Notes: generated by a model from the sequence alone, not told the origin. A stretch of DNA of 43,109 nucleotides from Spirochaetales bacterium (GCA_030540405.1 JAUNWH010000019.1:1-43109); one strand, 5' to 3'; counted from the stretch's first letter, positions 26,101 through 34,068 are shown. A program made the numbers and translations.

Positions 26101-28616
26101 CTTCTATACTTGAAAAAGCGCAAAAAGATGAAAATGATGCTTATGAAAAATTCAGCAGCCTGAGTTCTGCAAATCTTGATAAGTACAAAGGCGATGTTCA
26201 AAAGCGTGTGGACGAAATGCATTCCGATATAAAAACTTCACTTGGTTCCCTCGATGAGCAGACAAAGTCTATAAAGGAAAATATTGACGGAACGCTTTCT
26301 TCTATTCTTTCCCGCTACGAGCAAATTGAAAACAACGCGAAAGAAATTTCTGCGCGAATAGAAAATGAAAATGAAAGCAATTCTGAAAAGCTTAAAGAAT
26401 TTTCTATGTCGATGCAAAATCAAATTGATGAGCTTAATGGAACTTTGGTTTCTTCTGCAAAAAATATTTCCGCTGAATGTGATGCCCGTCAGACAAAGTG
26501 TCTTGAAGCCTTGGACAAGCAGCTCGATGCTTATAAAAAGGAAATGGAGTATAGGTTTAAAAAACTAAATACTGCCGGAGCTGATGTTGACAAGCTTGAA
26601 TCTTCTTTAAGAAAACTTATGGATCAAAGCCAGAAAAAAGTTATAGGCGACTTTGAAAAATTTTCTGAAGGCGCGGAAAAAACTCAGGCTGACTTTGAAA
26701 AATCAATTGTTACAAAATATGAAAAACTAAAAGTTGACTTGGATTCTGTTCAAACTTCACTTGATGAAATTAAAAAAGATTCCGCAGCAAAACTTAGCGC
26801 AAAAGTCAAAGTGTTCGAAGATTCATTTACAACTGATCTTGCAAAACGTCAGGACGATGTTGTTCTAAAACTTTCTGACTGGAAAAATAAATTTGACGCG
26901 CAGTTTTCTGATTTTACAGCTGAGTATGAAGTTAAACGTGAAGCTTTGGAGAAGCAATATGATGATGCTCTTGCAAAAAGAATTTCTGAACTCACAAAGA
27001 AAACTCTTGAGCAGGAAAAAAAGTTCCAGACAGCGCTTCTTTCCGGGCAGACAACTGTTCAGGAGCAAATCAATACAGTGAATCAGAAAATTCATGATTT
27101 CATCGAGCAATATAGAAATGAAATTCAAAAGACAATTGAAAATGCAGATGAATATTTAAAGACTGAAACTGATAGCTACAATGAGCGCATGAATGGTCAG
27201 CTTGATAAAATTGAGCATGACTTGAATTCCAAATTTGAAAATTTCCGTGAGATTCTTCTTTCAAAGCAGGAATCCCAGTCGGCTACAATTGACGCTGCTG
27301 TGCAGGAATTTACAGCTTGGAAAAACAGTCTTAAAGGAAAATACGAGGATGCTTCGCAGCAGATTGAAGATCAGCTTAAACTTCTTGCAGATACAAATGA
27401 TCAAAAAATAAATGACTTGCAAAAAGATTTTTCTGTTGCGGCAAATAAAGCTACTGATGTTCTTGATGACTATGATAAAAAGTCCAAGGCTGCGATTGCT
27501 GATTTCCGTGAGCAATATGAAAATATGCTTGCCAATGTGAAGAAGTCAACTGCGGATCAAGAAGATTATGCTGATAAAAAAAGCAAGGAACTCAAAAGCA
27601 GATTTGATAAGCAGACCGATGAATATATGCGTGTTTACAATAATGCTTTTGACAAAATTGGCGAAGAGGCGAACAAACTTCAGTTTCAAATTGATGAAAT
27701 CAACAAAAGCATTGGAACTTTCAAAACTGAAACGGCTGTCTTTGACAAGGCTGATATTCTGAAAAAGCAGCTTGAAACTTCTATTGATGATTTGAACAAA
27801 AAAATTTCAGCAGTAAAGAATTTTGAAGAAAAACTAAATGACTTGTCTGCTCAGGCGCAGCGTCTTGAAAAATTCGGCGACGATGTTAATTCCCGCCTGA
27901 ATGCGTATAGTTCCGACAAATCTCGTTTGGACAGCATTGAATATAAATTCAACACTCTTATGAATTTGAGCAGCGGAATGGATTCAAAGATTCAAGAGCT
28001 TACTTCTATGAGCGATGATATTTTGAATATGCAGGCAAAGGTCGGAAAATTTCAGGACAGCATTTCGAATGTCCAGTCAAAACTTGAGCGGATAGAAAAT
28101 AAGAAAGAAACTTACGATCGTGTTGCGGAAGAAGTGGACAGTTCATTTGAAAATATTTCGCAGCTTGAAAAACGTCTTGAAGAATGTTCAACTAAAGTTA
28201 ATTCTCTGCCGGATGAAATTAAGTCAATGCAAAGTCACATTGATAAAATTATGAAGAACAGCGGAAAAATTAATGATGCTGTTGACAAGATAACTTCTTT
28301 GCAGAATTTGATTGACGATGCGGAAGAGCGCATTGCAAAAATAAAAGATTCACGTGATGGAATTCTTAACACGGAAGTTAGGTTGCAGAAGCTTTATTCT
28401 GATGCTGATAGCAAGTTGAAACTCCTTCACGATATTACAGCGAAGGAAGTTGGAAGCAAGCCGTCTGCGGTAACGGGTTCTAATATAACACCGCAGCTAA
28501 AATCAAATGTTATTAAACTAAAAAAAGATGGATGGAAAAATGCTGAAATTGCAAAGCGTTTGAAGATTGAAGAAAATATAGTAAATCTTATTCTTGAGAT
28601 GGGAACTGATGAATAG
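23181..28616 (+). CDS. Giant membrane-anchored coiled-coil protein (SpiroCoCo type) with C-terminal HTH-like motif
   Basis: 1811 residues. An N-terminal membrane helix (about 2-24, AILGIVIAVVLSAIVSVII) is followed by about 1700 residues of nearly uninterrupted coiled coil rich in Glu/Lys/Ser/Asn, with recurring units such as EEKMRSLD, ELENKTRN and DRTDVLRKELAERTEAL. The last 40 residues (about 1770-1811) read LKKDGWKNAEIAKRLKIEEN and continue to VNLIL, a helix-turn-helix pattern seen at the ends of some bacterial membrane proteins. The organisation matches large coiled-coil proteins of treponemes. It may be a cytoskeletal or envelope tether reaching the nucleoid (inference). Start is GTG; a strong terminator follows. 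Confidence 0.88.
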   Translation: MIAILGIVIAVVLSAIVSVIIQQTGKNENSMEKVKRYANQRQAEFDEYFDKQTESIKLLANDLDTKDIQVKAAIKRMQMQIDECRQTTENFENPVQNIENIKNKIEAYDKVLQNLMEMTAAVEQNLDSVKKEAIVVDKVNSKLSRQNQILEAVEKKVSDVTKQFAVKNSEQLKAIGSDLLNQYEQRASEIDATTEKAIKQNQAIMEKIEDDIRQAYSKAIENAKQLEDESFAKLKDESQKRTSACLDEVEAQTKQITAIIDSRISETQKSLDDKTKTFSDSLKEQTSAIEEKFNERTQRITEMIDARTNVLTGAWTEKIESLEQELKENSENFDSRLENAVAGLDSSLAEKTGALEDKINESAGTFESEFADKIKELSDIVENSTSRIEDECSGKISEIEEKLEQSSSGIQNKFSEKLSQIESYFNETSNSIETGYKERADSLQNELENKFSALLGTFTEQAKIFEDKTSAFEDSVKQKSDIFSSELDSNISDFSERLNSEISSLDSQMEEKTSRLEELFKNNVASLETEYNSKTSELENSLEQSYADMFSNIEEKMKALSKSYEEKSSSMDLTFADKSRNVVQFFEDKTRELEESYDLKTKKLKESLDLNNENAESEMKKKSQALIALFNEKSSNLDLKLKEKMRSLDADLDKNVDELNAKIKQKTGAANTSFENSISKIENEIRQKTAALNTSFTDKFDSIDSIFKKKLEDINNKALAISTEIKNRTDGLEDDVRRKLSNLTEDVKNQTAQAVEKYKTTTSTYTQDIEDRTDVLRKELAERTEALERQIHERAQEIEKKLTDLENNVETQTYGAMEQYKSTTSEYTQKIEQNTKSLKEELENKTRNLQELIEQRTNEIQSLSEDAIVDAKNRFEDVQKIIFTKTDEVSGNALAYVEDAQKHIEEKTDSLVLDAKNAIEKVQEQISKTTESVNEITQSLTQDVKVNSEKLEALQNSVERQSSELEKKYDGMFSSILEKAQKDENDAYEKFSSLSSANLDKYKGDVQKRVDEMHSDIKTSLGSLDEQTKSIKENIDGTLSSILSRYEQIENNAKEISARIENENESNSEKLKEFSMSMQNQIDELNGTLVSSAKNISAECDARQTKCLEALDKQLDAYKKEMEYRFKKLNTAGADVDKLESSLRKLMDQSQKKVIGDFEKFSEGAEKTQADFEKSIVTKYEKLKVDLDSVQTSLDEIKKDSAAKLSAKVKVFEDSFTTDLAKRQDDVVLKLSDWKNKFDAQFSDFTAEYEVKREALEKQYDDALAKRISELTKKTLEQEKKFQTALLSGQTTVQEQINTVNQKIHDFIEQYRNEIQKTIENADEYLKTETDSYNERMNGQLDKIEHDLNSKFENFREILLSKQESQSATIDAAVQEFTAWKNSLKGKYEDASQQIEDQLKLLADTNDQKINDLQKDFSVAANKATDVLDDYDKKSKAAIADFREQYENMLANVKKSTADQEDYADKKSKELKSRFDKQTDEYMRVYNNAFDKIGEEANKLQFQIDEINKSIGTFKTETAVFDKADILKKQLETSIDDLNKKISAVKNFEEKLNDLSAQAQRLEKFGDDVNSRLNAYSSDKSRLDSIEYKFNTLMNLSSGMDSKIQELTSMSDDILNMQAKVGKFQDSISNVQSKLERIENKKETYDRVAEEVDSSFENISQLEKRLEECSTKVNSLPDEIKSMQSHIDKIMKNSGKINDAVDKITSLQNLIDDAEERIAKIKDSRDGILNTEVRLQKLYSDADSKLKLLHDITAKEVGSKPSAVTGSNITPQLKSNVIKLKKDGWKNAEIAKRLKIEENIVNLILEMGTDE

Positions 28617-28651
28617 AAAAAAAGTCCGCAATGATATTGCGGACTTTTTTT
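28617..28651 (+). terminator. Intrinsic terminator after the giant coiled-coil gene
   Basis: AGTCCGCAAT (28623-28632) pairs with ATTGCGGACT (28636-28645) across a three-base loop. It has A-rich sequence upstream and seven Ts downstream. It is a textbook terminator and closes the long + strand block. Confidence 0.9.
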
Positions 28652-28691
28652 GTCGTTGTTCCGACTTAATAAGAAGAACTCTTTTGAAAAT

Positions 28692-29378
28692 TTAAAGAGC
28701 TGATTCTACTGCGTATTTTGCATGAATTTCTGTTGTATCAAATAGCGGAAGTTCAAAATCGTTTTGTTTTATAAGTAAACCGATTTCTGTGCAACCAAGA
28801 ATTATTCCGTCTGCTCCTTTGTTTTTCAAGCGCATCATTATTTCAAGTATTTTCTTTTTAGAGAATTCTTCTATTTTTCCAAGGCAGAGTTCATTAAAAA
28901 TAATTTTGTTGATTTGCTCAATATCTTCTTCGTTTGGAATAATGACATTTATTCCCTGTTCAATTAAGCGTTGTTTGTAAAAATCTTGAGTCAATGTGTA
29001 TTTTGTTCCAAGAAGTCCGGCATTGAAAGTTTTTCTTTTTTTCAGTTCGGAAGCTGTTGCATCGGCAATATGGATCACAGGAATTTTTATCATTGACTTG
29101 ATCTGCATATAAACTTTATGCATTGTGTTTGTGCATATTAAAATGAAATCTGCGCCTGACATTTCAAGTTTTTTTGCGACATCACCAAGAATCAAAGCGC
29201 TTTTCTCCCAATTCTCACAGGACTGACATTTTTCAATTTCATCGAAGTCAACACTGTAAAGAATTATTTTTGCAGAATGAAATCCGCCAAGTTTTGTCTT
29301 GATTTCTTCATTTATGATTTTATAATATGGAATTGTACTTTCCCAACTCATTCCACCGATAAGTCCGATTATTTTCAT
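28692..29378 (-). CDS. Aspartate/glutamate racemase family protein
   Basis: 228 residues of the Asp/Glu/hydantoin racemase family, PLP-independent. The N-terminal IGLIGGMSWEST is the signature of the broad-specificity aspartate racemase branch. The two catalytic cysteines are Cys82 (ICTNTMH) and Cys196 (ILGCTEIG). Such enzymes make D-aspartate or D-glutamate for the cell wall or recycle D-amino acids. The ATG at 29378 was chosen because GGAGGG lies just upstream; a frame extending to 29396 lacks that. It stands alone, after the terminator of the long + strand operon. Confidence 0.88.
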   Translation of the reverse strand: MKIIGLIGGMSWESTIPYYKIINEEIKTKLGGFHSAKIILYSVDFDEIEKCQSCENWEKSALILGDVAKKLEMSGADFILICTNTMHKVYMQIKSMIKIPVIHIADATASELKKRKTFNAGLLGTKYTLTQDFYKQRLIEQGINVIIPNEEDIEQINKIIFNELCLGKIEEFSKKKILEIMMRLKNKGADGIILGCTEIGLLIKQNDFELPLFDTTEIHAKYAVESAL

Positions 29379-29513
29379 TTTTACCCTCCGATGCAAATGT
29401 TTTTATAACTAATGTTATTTTTTTGTAGAGTTTACATTAAAAAGTAAAAACAATCAACACGCACATAGATTTCGCTGATCGTTTTTCAGGTTTATATAAG
29501 CTAAATATTTTTT

Positions 29514-29541
29514 TTACATCGTAGGTGGCAACTACGATAAT
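29514..29541. repeat. Intergenic hairpin, REP-like
   Basis: ATCGTAG (29518-29524) pairs perfectly with CTACGAT (29532-29538) around a seven-base loop. On the minus strand the element begins TCATTATCGTAG, sharing the TCATTATC start with the element near 30559 and resembling the one at 4103. No U-run follows on either strand, so it is not a classic terminator. Confidence 0.5.
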
Positions 29542-29547
29542 GATTTA

Positions 29548-29985
29548 TTATTCTATCTCTTCAATAGAAAGCGTCATATTTGCAAGTCCGTGGTAGTAGT
29601 TTACGGTTTTTGCTGTGAAGCGGTAGACGCAGTAGTCGGGATCGTCCACGCCTTGCGGGTAGTACATTTCAAATCCGTCGCGCCAGAGCATTGCTTTTGT
29701 GTCGTGGTCGGTGCAGACTTCGATTGTGCCGGTGAAGAGCGCGCCCTTGTATTTGTCCTTGGTGTCGTCAACGTAGTAAACGCAGGCTTTGGGATTCGCC
29801 CTGAACTGAGCGACTCTCCGTGAGCTTGTGTTCGTTGAAAAATACTGAACCTTCATGCTTTCACTTTCGAGAACGAGCATTCCCTTGATCTGCGGAAATC
29901 CATCTCCGTTCACCGAGCCGACGTATGCGACATTCGCGCCTTTTCTGAGAGAGATGATTTCCTCCCTGACTTTTTCTTTGTTCAT
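29548..29985 (-). CDS. Pyridoxamine 5'-phosphate oxidase-like flavin-binding protein
   Basis: 145 residues of the PNPOx-like split-barrel fold. YVGSVNGDGFPQIKGM, FSTNTSSRRVAQFRANPKAC and VYYVDDTKDKYKGALFTGTIEV are the usual strand and FMN-contact stretches of the general-stress/FMN-binding subgroup. It probably binds FMN, F420 or haem and acts in redox stress; the substrate is unknown. The ATG at 29985 has AGGAAGG six bases upstream, so the longer frame (to 30063), which runs inside marR, is rejected. It lies ten bases after the MarR gene and shares its promoter. Confidence 0.82.
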   Translation of the reverse strand: MNKEKVREEIISLRKGANVAYVGSVNGDGFPQIKGMLVLESESMKVQYFSTNTSSRRVAQFRANPKACVYYVDDTKDKYKGALFTGTIEVCTDHDTKAMLWRDGFEMYYPQGVDDPDYCVYRFTAKTVNYYHGLANMTLSIEEIE

Positions 29986-29995
29986 AAATACCTTC

Positions 29996-30433
29996 CTATA
30001 AATAGTTGTTAAGATTCTCAAGCACTTTCCCAAGAGCCGATTCAAAGCTGAAAATTTCCTCATCTGAAAATCCCCTGTAAAAAATTCTGTTCATCTGCTC
30101 GGAAACTTTGTCGTATTTTTTCCGGAGCTTTCTTGCTTTCTGAGTCAGCCTGATTCTGACCGTCCGCCTGTCCTCCGCGCTGTAAGTGCGCACCGCAAGT
30201 TCCTGCGACTCAAGCCGGTCGAGCATTCCGGTGAGCGTTGTTTTTGCAAGCCCGGTTTTTTCCGAAAGTTCCCTGATTGGAATGTCGTCGTTTTCCCAGA
30301 GCACAAAAAGAATTCTTCCCTGCGCCCCGTTGAATTCCGCAATTCCCTGCTCATCAAGAAGCCGCTCAAAAATGCGCCCCTGAATCTGCTTTATCTTGCT
30401 GATGTAAAATCCTCCGTTCGTCTTCGTTAGCAA
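29996..30433 (-). CDS. MarR-family transcriptional regulator
   Basis: 145-residue winged-helix repressor. The HTH and wing (about 45-100) read IPIRELSEKTGLAKTTLTGM, LDRLESQELAVRTYSAEDRR and VRIRLTQKARKL, a classic MarR pattern. Flanking helices form the dimer. It starts at TTG (30433) with AAGGA upstream. Such proteins usually repress their own operon and release DNA on binding phenolics or oxidants; here the second gene is a flavin-type PNPOx-like protein, consistent with a small redox- or drug-responsive unit. A 12-base palindrome sits inside its own promoter. Confidence 0.88.
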   Translation of the reverse strand: MLTKTNGGFYISKIKQIQGRIFERLLDEQGIAEFNGAQGRILFVLWENDDIPIRELSEKTGLAKTTLTGMLDRLESQELAVRTYSAEDRRTVRIRLTQKARKLRKKYDKVSEQMNRIFYRGFSDEEIFSFESALGKVLENLNNYL

Positions 30434-30467
30434 TCTTATTTTCCTTCTGTTTAGGTTTATACGATAA

Positions 30468-30497
30468 AGTATAGTACTATATAGAACTGTTTGTCAA
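30468..30497 (-). promoter_or_regulatory. marR promoter with embedded palindromic operator
   Basis: On the minus strand, TTGACA (30492-30497), an 18-base spacer, then TATACT (30468-30473). The perfect palindrome TATAGTACTATA (30470-30481) overlaps the -10 and spacer, where a MarR dimer would block RNA polymerase. Autorepression is inferred. Confidence 0.65.
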
Positions 30498-30558
30498 GAT
30501 GAAAGTTTCTCCTTTCATTGTTAATATAAAATTTTATGTTATTTTGATTAAGCGATTT

Positions 30559-30584
30559 GTCATTATCAGACTTTATCCTGCGAT
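30559..30584. repeat. Degenerate copy of the REP-like element
   Basis: GTCATTATCAGACTTTATCC shares ATTATCAGACT and ATCC with the element at 4103. The right half has diverged (TGCGAT instead of GATAAT). It lies between marR and the XRE gene. The rest of the gap (30434-30652) holds only the marR promoter and a very short GTG frame of three codons. Confidence 0.4.
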
Positions 30585-30652
30585 GTTTCTGAAAGAAGTT
30601 CGATTAATAATCTCGGAGGAGAATAGCGTGTGTCTGTAAGTTTTTTATCTTT

Positions 30653-31003
30653 TTAGTCTTTCTTCATTTTATCAAGAGACTTGTTCAGGACTTTTCTTAT
30701 TTCTTCTATTACTTTTGTCTGAATCTGATTTTGAATTGAAATATTTTCGTCTGTTTTTTCAATGACTATTTTTTTCTTTGTCTGTGGAATAAAAAGCTGA
30801 TAGACTTCCACTTCCAGCGCGTCTGCAATTTTCACAAGATTTTCGCTTCTCGGCCAGCGTCTCATTCCTTCTATGTCGTTGATATTCTGCGAGGAAAGTC
30901 CGCATTTTTCGGCAAGCTTTTCCTGTGTGAATTTGTTCTTGCGGTATTTTTTTATGTTTTCCGAAAGTGTCTTTTTTAGTTCCAGTTCTGTCATTACTTG
31001 CAT
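30653..31003 (-). CDS. XRE-family helix-turn-helix regulator
   Basis: 116 residues. The HTH (about 12-70) reads FTQEKLAEKCGLSSQNINDI followed by EGMRRWPRSENLVKIADALEVEVYQLF, a Cro/CI-type DNA-binding domain. A charged tail (EKTDENISIQNQIQTKVIEEIRKVLNKSL) probably dimerises. The start is uncertain: ATG at 31003 or 30994, both with weak ribosome sites, and the inverted repeat ACTTGC/GCAAGT overlaps them. It is divergent from the MBOAT acyltransferase locus with a shared control region, so it may control surface O-acylation. Confidence 0.8.
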   Translation of the reverse strand: MQVMTELELKKTLSENIKKYRKNKFTQEKLAEKCGLSSQNINDIEGMRRWPRSENLVKIADALEVEVYQLFIPQTKKKIVIEKTDENISIQNQIQTKVIEEIRKVLNKSLDKMKKD

Positions 31004-31080
31004 TTTGCAAGTCTCTTTGGTTTATTTACACTAGCAAAATGCGTATTAATTTATTATACTATCAATCTGCAAGTATTACG
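30996..31080. promoter_or_regulatory. Shared control region between XRE gene and MBOAT locus, with GCAAGT boxes
   Basis: ACTTGC (30996-31001) and GCAAGT (31007-31012) form an inverted repeat over the XRE start. A further TGCAAGT lies at 31068-31074 and a weaker AGCAAAATGC at 31033-31042. TATTATACTA (about 31052-31061) provides overlapping -10 boxes for both strands (TATAAT minus, TATACT plus). The layout suits looping autoregulation by the XRE protein. Confidence 0.45.
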
Positions 31081-31101
31081 TTATGTCAGTTGGAGCTATT
31101 T

Positions 31102-31644
31102 ATGTCTTTTGTTTCCTTTGAATTTCTGATTTTCTTTGTGCTTCTTTCATCAGTTTATTTTCTTGAGCAGAAATTCTTTTTCAGAAAATTCCTGAATCAG
31201 CTGATTCTGTTTGCCGCAGGAATTTTATTCTACAGTTTTGCCGGAATAAAATTTCTGCCGTTCCTTCTGTTCTCCTGCGTTTCATCCTGGCTGCTCGCAT
31301 TTCTTGTAATAAAAAGCCGTGCTTTGTTTTTTGTTTCAGTCGCTTTGGGGCTTTTGCCGCTGATTTTTTTCAAGTACATAAATTCGGTTCTCTCTTTATT
31401 TATGGAACAGCACTTCACGTTTGTCCTGCCGCTCGGAATTTCTTTTTTCACGTTTCAAAGTCTCGGCTATCTTTTTGATGTCCGCAGAGGAAAAATTGAG
31501 CCTGAAAAAAATCTTCTGACGGTGAGCCTGTTCGTCTCGTTTTTTCCGACTGTCTCAAGCGGACCGATTCAGCGCGCGGAAAATCTGATTCCGCAGTTTT
31601 CAAGAATAAACACTTTTGACTACGGCAACGCCACTACGGAATGA
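31102..31644 (+). CDS. MBOAT O-acyltransferase, N-terminal part (split by frameshift)
   Basis: 180-residue first part of an AlgI/DltB-like membrane-bound O-acyltransferase. Several membrane helices and the family motif FFPTVSSGPIQRAENLIPQF are present. It starts at ATG 31102 with GGAG at 31092-31095. Translation ends at TGA just after DYGNATTE, where an intact relative would continue without a break into the second part; one missing G near 31639 would explain this. The next frame starts within the stop (ATGA), so a translationally coupled split protein is possible, but a recent frameshift or sequence error is more likely. Confidence 0.8.
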   Translation: MSFVSFEFLIFFVLLSSVYFLEQKFFFRKFLNQLILFAAGILFYSFAGIKFLPFLLFSCVSSWLLAFLVIKSRALFFVSVALGLLPLIFFKYINSVLSLFMEQHFTFVLPLGISFFTFQSLGYLFDVRRGKIEPEKNLLTVSLFVSFFPTVSSGPIQRAENLIPQFSRINTFDYGNATTE

Positions 31645-32537
31645 AAATCTTTGCCTGGGGATTTCTTAAAAAATTCATAGTCGCCGACTCGATTTCAGTT
31701 TATGTGAATTCCGTTTATTCAGCCCCGGTTCAAATGCACGGATGCGCGGTTCTGCTCGCGACGCTTTTTTATTCCTTTCAGATTCATTTTGATTTTTCGG
31801 GCTACAGCGACATGGCGATTGGAATCAGCAGATTTTTGGGATTTGACATTGGAAAGAATTTTGACCACCCGTACCTTTCAAAAGGCTGCTCGGAATTCTG
31901 GCGCAGGTGGCACATAAGTTTGAGCTCCTGGCTTCGCGATTACATTTACATTCCTTTGGGCGGAAGCAGGTGCGCGTTGCCGAGAATCTGCCTGAATCTC
32001 ATTCTCACGTTTCTTGCAAGCGGAATATGGCACGGAGCTTCGTTCGGCTTTGTGATTTGGGGCGTGCTGCACGGATTGTACGTCTGCCTTGAACGGATTT
32101 TCAGAAATCAGCTGGAAAAAATTCCTTACTGCCTTCGGATTTTCGGAACGTTTCTGCTCGTCTCGTTTGCCTGGATATTCTTCCGCGCGGAAAATGTTCA
32201 CGACAGTTTTGTGCTGATAAAAAAACTGTTTCAGATTCCGTCTGAAATTTCCAGGACTTTTCCGGCTTTGACCGCCAGCTTCGGAATTAAGGAAAGCGTG
32301 CGCCGGCTGTTCGCGCTGAGCGATGAAGTGAAAGGGCTTACAGGAATCATATTCATCTTTCTGAAAATTCTTCCTGTTGCCGAAATTGAATTTTTTACGT
32401 ACAAAAAAAGCGGGCTTGAAATAATACGGTCGCAGAAAGCCGCAGTCCGCTGGTTTTTGTATTCCGTCTTTGTGATTTATGTTCTGCTGAATATTCCGCA
32501 GAGCCGGTCAACGTCATTTTTGTATTTCAATTTTTAA
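31641..32537 (+). CDS. MBOAT O-acyltransferase, C-terminal catalytic part
   Basis: 298 residues holding the catalytic half of the split acyltransferase. MKIFAWGFLKKFIVADSISV is the usual mid-protein MBOAT stretch rather than a true N-terminus. FWRRWHISLSSWLRDY (86-101) and the invariant histidine His131 in SGIWHGASFGFVIWG are present, so the active site is complete. MBOAT proteins of this branch carry acyl groups across the membrane to polysaccharides or wall polymers. An SGNH-like partner gene follows 23 bases later, as in alginate and teichoic acid modification loci. It overlaps the first part by four bases (ATGA). Confidence 0.85.
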   Translation: MKIFAWGFLKKFIVADSISVYVNSVYSAPVQMHGCAVLLATLFYSFQIHFDFSGYSDMAIGISRFLGFDIGKNFDHPYLSKGCSEFWRRWHISLSSWLRDYIYIPLGGSRCALPRICLNLILTFLASGIWHGASFGFVIWGVLHGLYVCLERIFRNQLEKIPYCLRIFGTFLLVSFAWIFFRAENVHDSFVLIKKLFQIPSEISRTFPALTASFGIKESVRRLFALSDEVKGLTGIIFIFLKILPVAEIEFFTYKKSGLEIIRSQKAAVRWFLYSVFVIYVLLNIPQSRSTSFLYFNF

Positions 32538-32560
32538 AGTAGGGGAGAGTGGAATAAAGT

Positions 32561-33508
32561 ATGAAAAAATTTCTTCTGAAACTTCTGTGCCTTTTTACGG
32601 TTGTCTTTGCTGTGCTGATTTTTGGAATTGCAGTTCTGGTCTTTGCTGCGCCGCAGTATAAATATTCCTACAATGCAAGCCTGATTGACAAAATTGATTT
32701 CCTGGAAAAGTCTGCGTCTCCGAAAATAATTCTCTGCGGAAATTCAAATCTTGCGTTCGGAATAAATTCCAAGCTGATTGAAAATGAATTCTGTATGCCG
32801 GTTGTGAATTTGGGGCTTCACGGCGGACTTGGAAACGCCTTTCACGAGGAGGCCGCAAAACTTAACATTCAGACCGGAGACATTCTGATTGTCTGCCATT
32901 CATCGTATTCCGATGACGATAAAATTTCCGATCCGCTGCTTGCCTGGACGACTCTGGAAAATAATTTCAGCCTTTATAAAATTCTCCGCAGAAAAGATTT
33001 TTTTGACATGGCGAAGGCTTTTCCGAAGTATGCTGCAAAAACGGCGATGCTGTGGCTTACAAAAAAGGGAAACAGAATTCCTGCCGACTGCTACACGCGG
33101 ACGGGATTCAATGAAAACGGCGACCTGATTTATCCGCGCGAGTATGACAAAAATTTGTTTGATGGTTCCGCCCATTCATCTGTTCCGCAAATAAATGATG
33201 TCTGCATAAAAAGGTTGAACCGGCTTTCCGAGTATTGCACCCAAAAAAATGCGGTGCTTTTAGTTGCGGGTTTTCCGATTATGCAGAGAAGCGGCGAGGT
33301 TTTGGACAGAAGCGAATATGAAAATTTTCAGACGAATCTTGAGGAAAAACTTGACTGCCGGATAATTTCAGGTTTTACGGATTACATTTACGACGAAAGC
33401 CTGTTTTACAACACGAACCTTCATCTGACTAATGCGGGAGCTGAAATCCGCACAAAGCAGCTGATAAACGACTTGCAAAAATATTTTGGAAGAGAGCAGG
33501 AAAATTAA
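32561..33508 (+). CDS. MBOAT-associated SGNH-like (DltD/AlgX-type) protein
   Basis: 315 residues. An N-terminal membrane anchor (about 5-30) precedes an extracytoplasmic SGNH-type domain. ILCGNSNLAFGI (Ser62) corresponds to the nucleophile block and YNTNLHLTNAG (His288) to the C-terminal catalytic block. The residue four before the His is Asn284 where related proteins usually have Asp, so full hydrolase activity is uncertain. Members next to MBOAT genes finish transfer of the acyl group to the polymer outside the cell. The ATG follows GGGGAGAG. Substrate and polymer are unknown. Confidence 0.78.
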   Translation: MKKFLLKLLCLFTVVFAVLIFGIAVLVFAAPQYKYSYNASLIDKIDFLEKSASPKIILCGNSNLAFGINSKLIENEFCMPVVNLGLHGGLGNAFHEEAAKLNIQTGDILIVCHSSYSDDDKISDPLLAWTTLENNFSLYKILRRKDFFDMAKAFPKYAAKTAMLWLTKKGNRIPADCYTRTGFNENGDLIYPREYDKNLFDGSAHSSVPQINDVCIKRLNRLSEYCTQKNAVLLVAGFPIMQRSGEVLDRSEYENFQTNLEEKLDCRIISGFTDYIYDESLFYNTNLHLTNAGAEIRTKQLINDLQKYFGREQEN

Positions 33509-33615
33509 AAAGTTCAGTTTCAAATTTTGATAAAACAGCTGCCGAACTGTCATTCACATGCAGTGCGCCGCAAGTCGGAATTTGCAAGTTTCCAGTCTAT
33601 TCTGTTTGCGCGATT

Positions 33616-34068
33616 TTACAGCTTATACTGCATAAAATTCTGATTGTGTACAAAGCCGAAGTCCGTGTATAGTTTTACGCCCAGGTCGGATGCCGTTATT
33701 TGAACTGTTCCGCAGCCGTAGTCCTTCGCTTCTTTTACGACGCGGCTTAAAAGTTCCTTTGCGATTCCTTTTCTTCGATAATCTGGATTTGTGAACATGC
33801 TTGAAAGCAGCCCGATTTTTCCGCTTGGGCAGGTGAAGTACGGCGGCTTTTCCACGAAAGACATTCCGCTTGTTCCAACAATTTTTTCTCCGTCAAATGC
33901 GAGCCAGGAAACAAAAGTTCCGTCCGCAAGGTGGCGAAGATAATAATCTTTCAGCGCAGGTCGCAAATCAATGTCTTCCTTCGCGCCTTCTTCCCGAAGC
34001 TGGCTGATTCTCATTCCGATAAAAACGTCCAGCTCTTTTTCTGTAAGCCGTCTGTATTCTATTGGCAT
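33616..34068 (-). CDS. GNAT-family N-acetyltransferase
   Basis: 150 residues of the GNAT fold. Motif A is SSMFTNPDYRRKGIAKELL, with the acetyl-CoA loop RRKGIA at 98-103. Motif B is the C-terminal KLYTDFGFVHNQNFMQYKL. The ATG at 34068 has GGAG about nine bases upstream; the longer frame to 34104 adds a stretch without family likeness. It acetylates an unknown amine substrate. It is the last gene of the long minus-strand accessory run. Confidence 0.85.
   Translation of the reverse strand: MPIEYRRLTEKELDVFIGMRISQLREEGAKEDIDLRPALKDYYLRHLADGTFVSWLAFDGEKIVGTSGMSFVEKPPYFTCPSGKIGLLSSMFTNPDYRRKGIAKELLSRVVKEAKDYGCGTVQITASDLGVKLYTDFGFVHNQNFMQYKL

Noticed and set aside
22783-28616. CRISPR or tandem DNA repeat in the coiled-coil gene
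   Set aside because: The repetition is at the protein level (heptads) with drifting DNA; there are no constant repeats with spacers.
29514-29547. Hairpin read as a terminator for the PNPOx-like gene
   Set aside because: No U-run follows the stem on the minus strand; the T-run lies on the wrong side.
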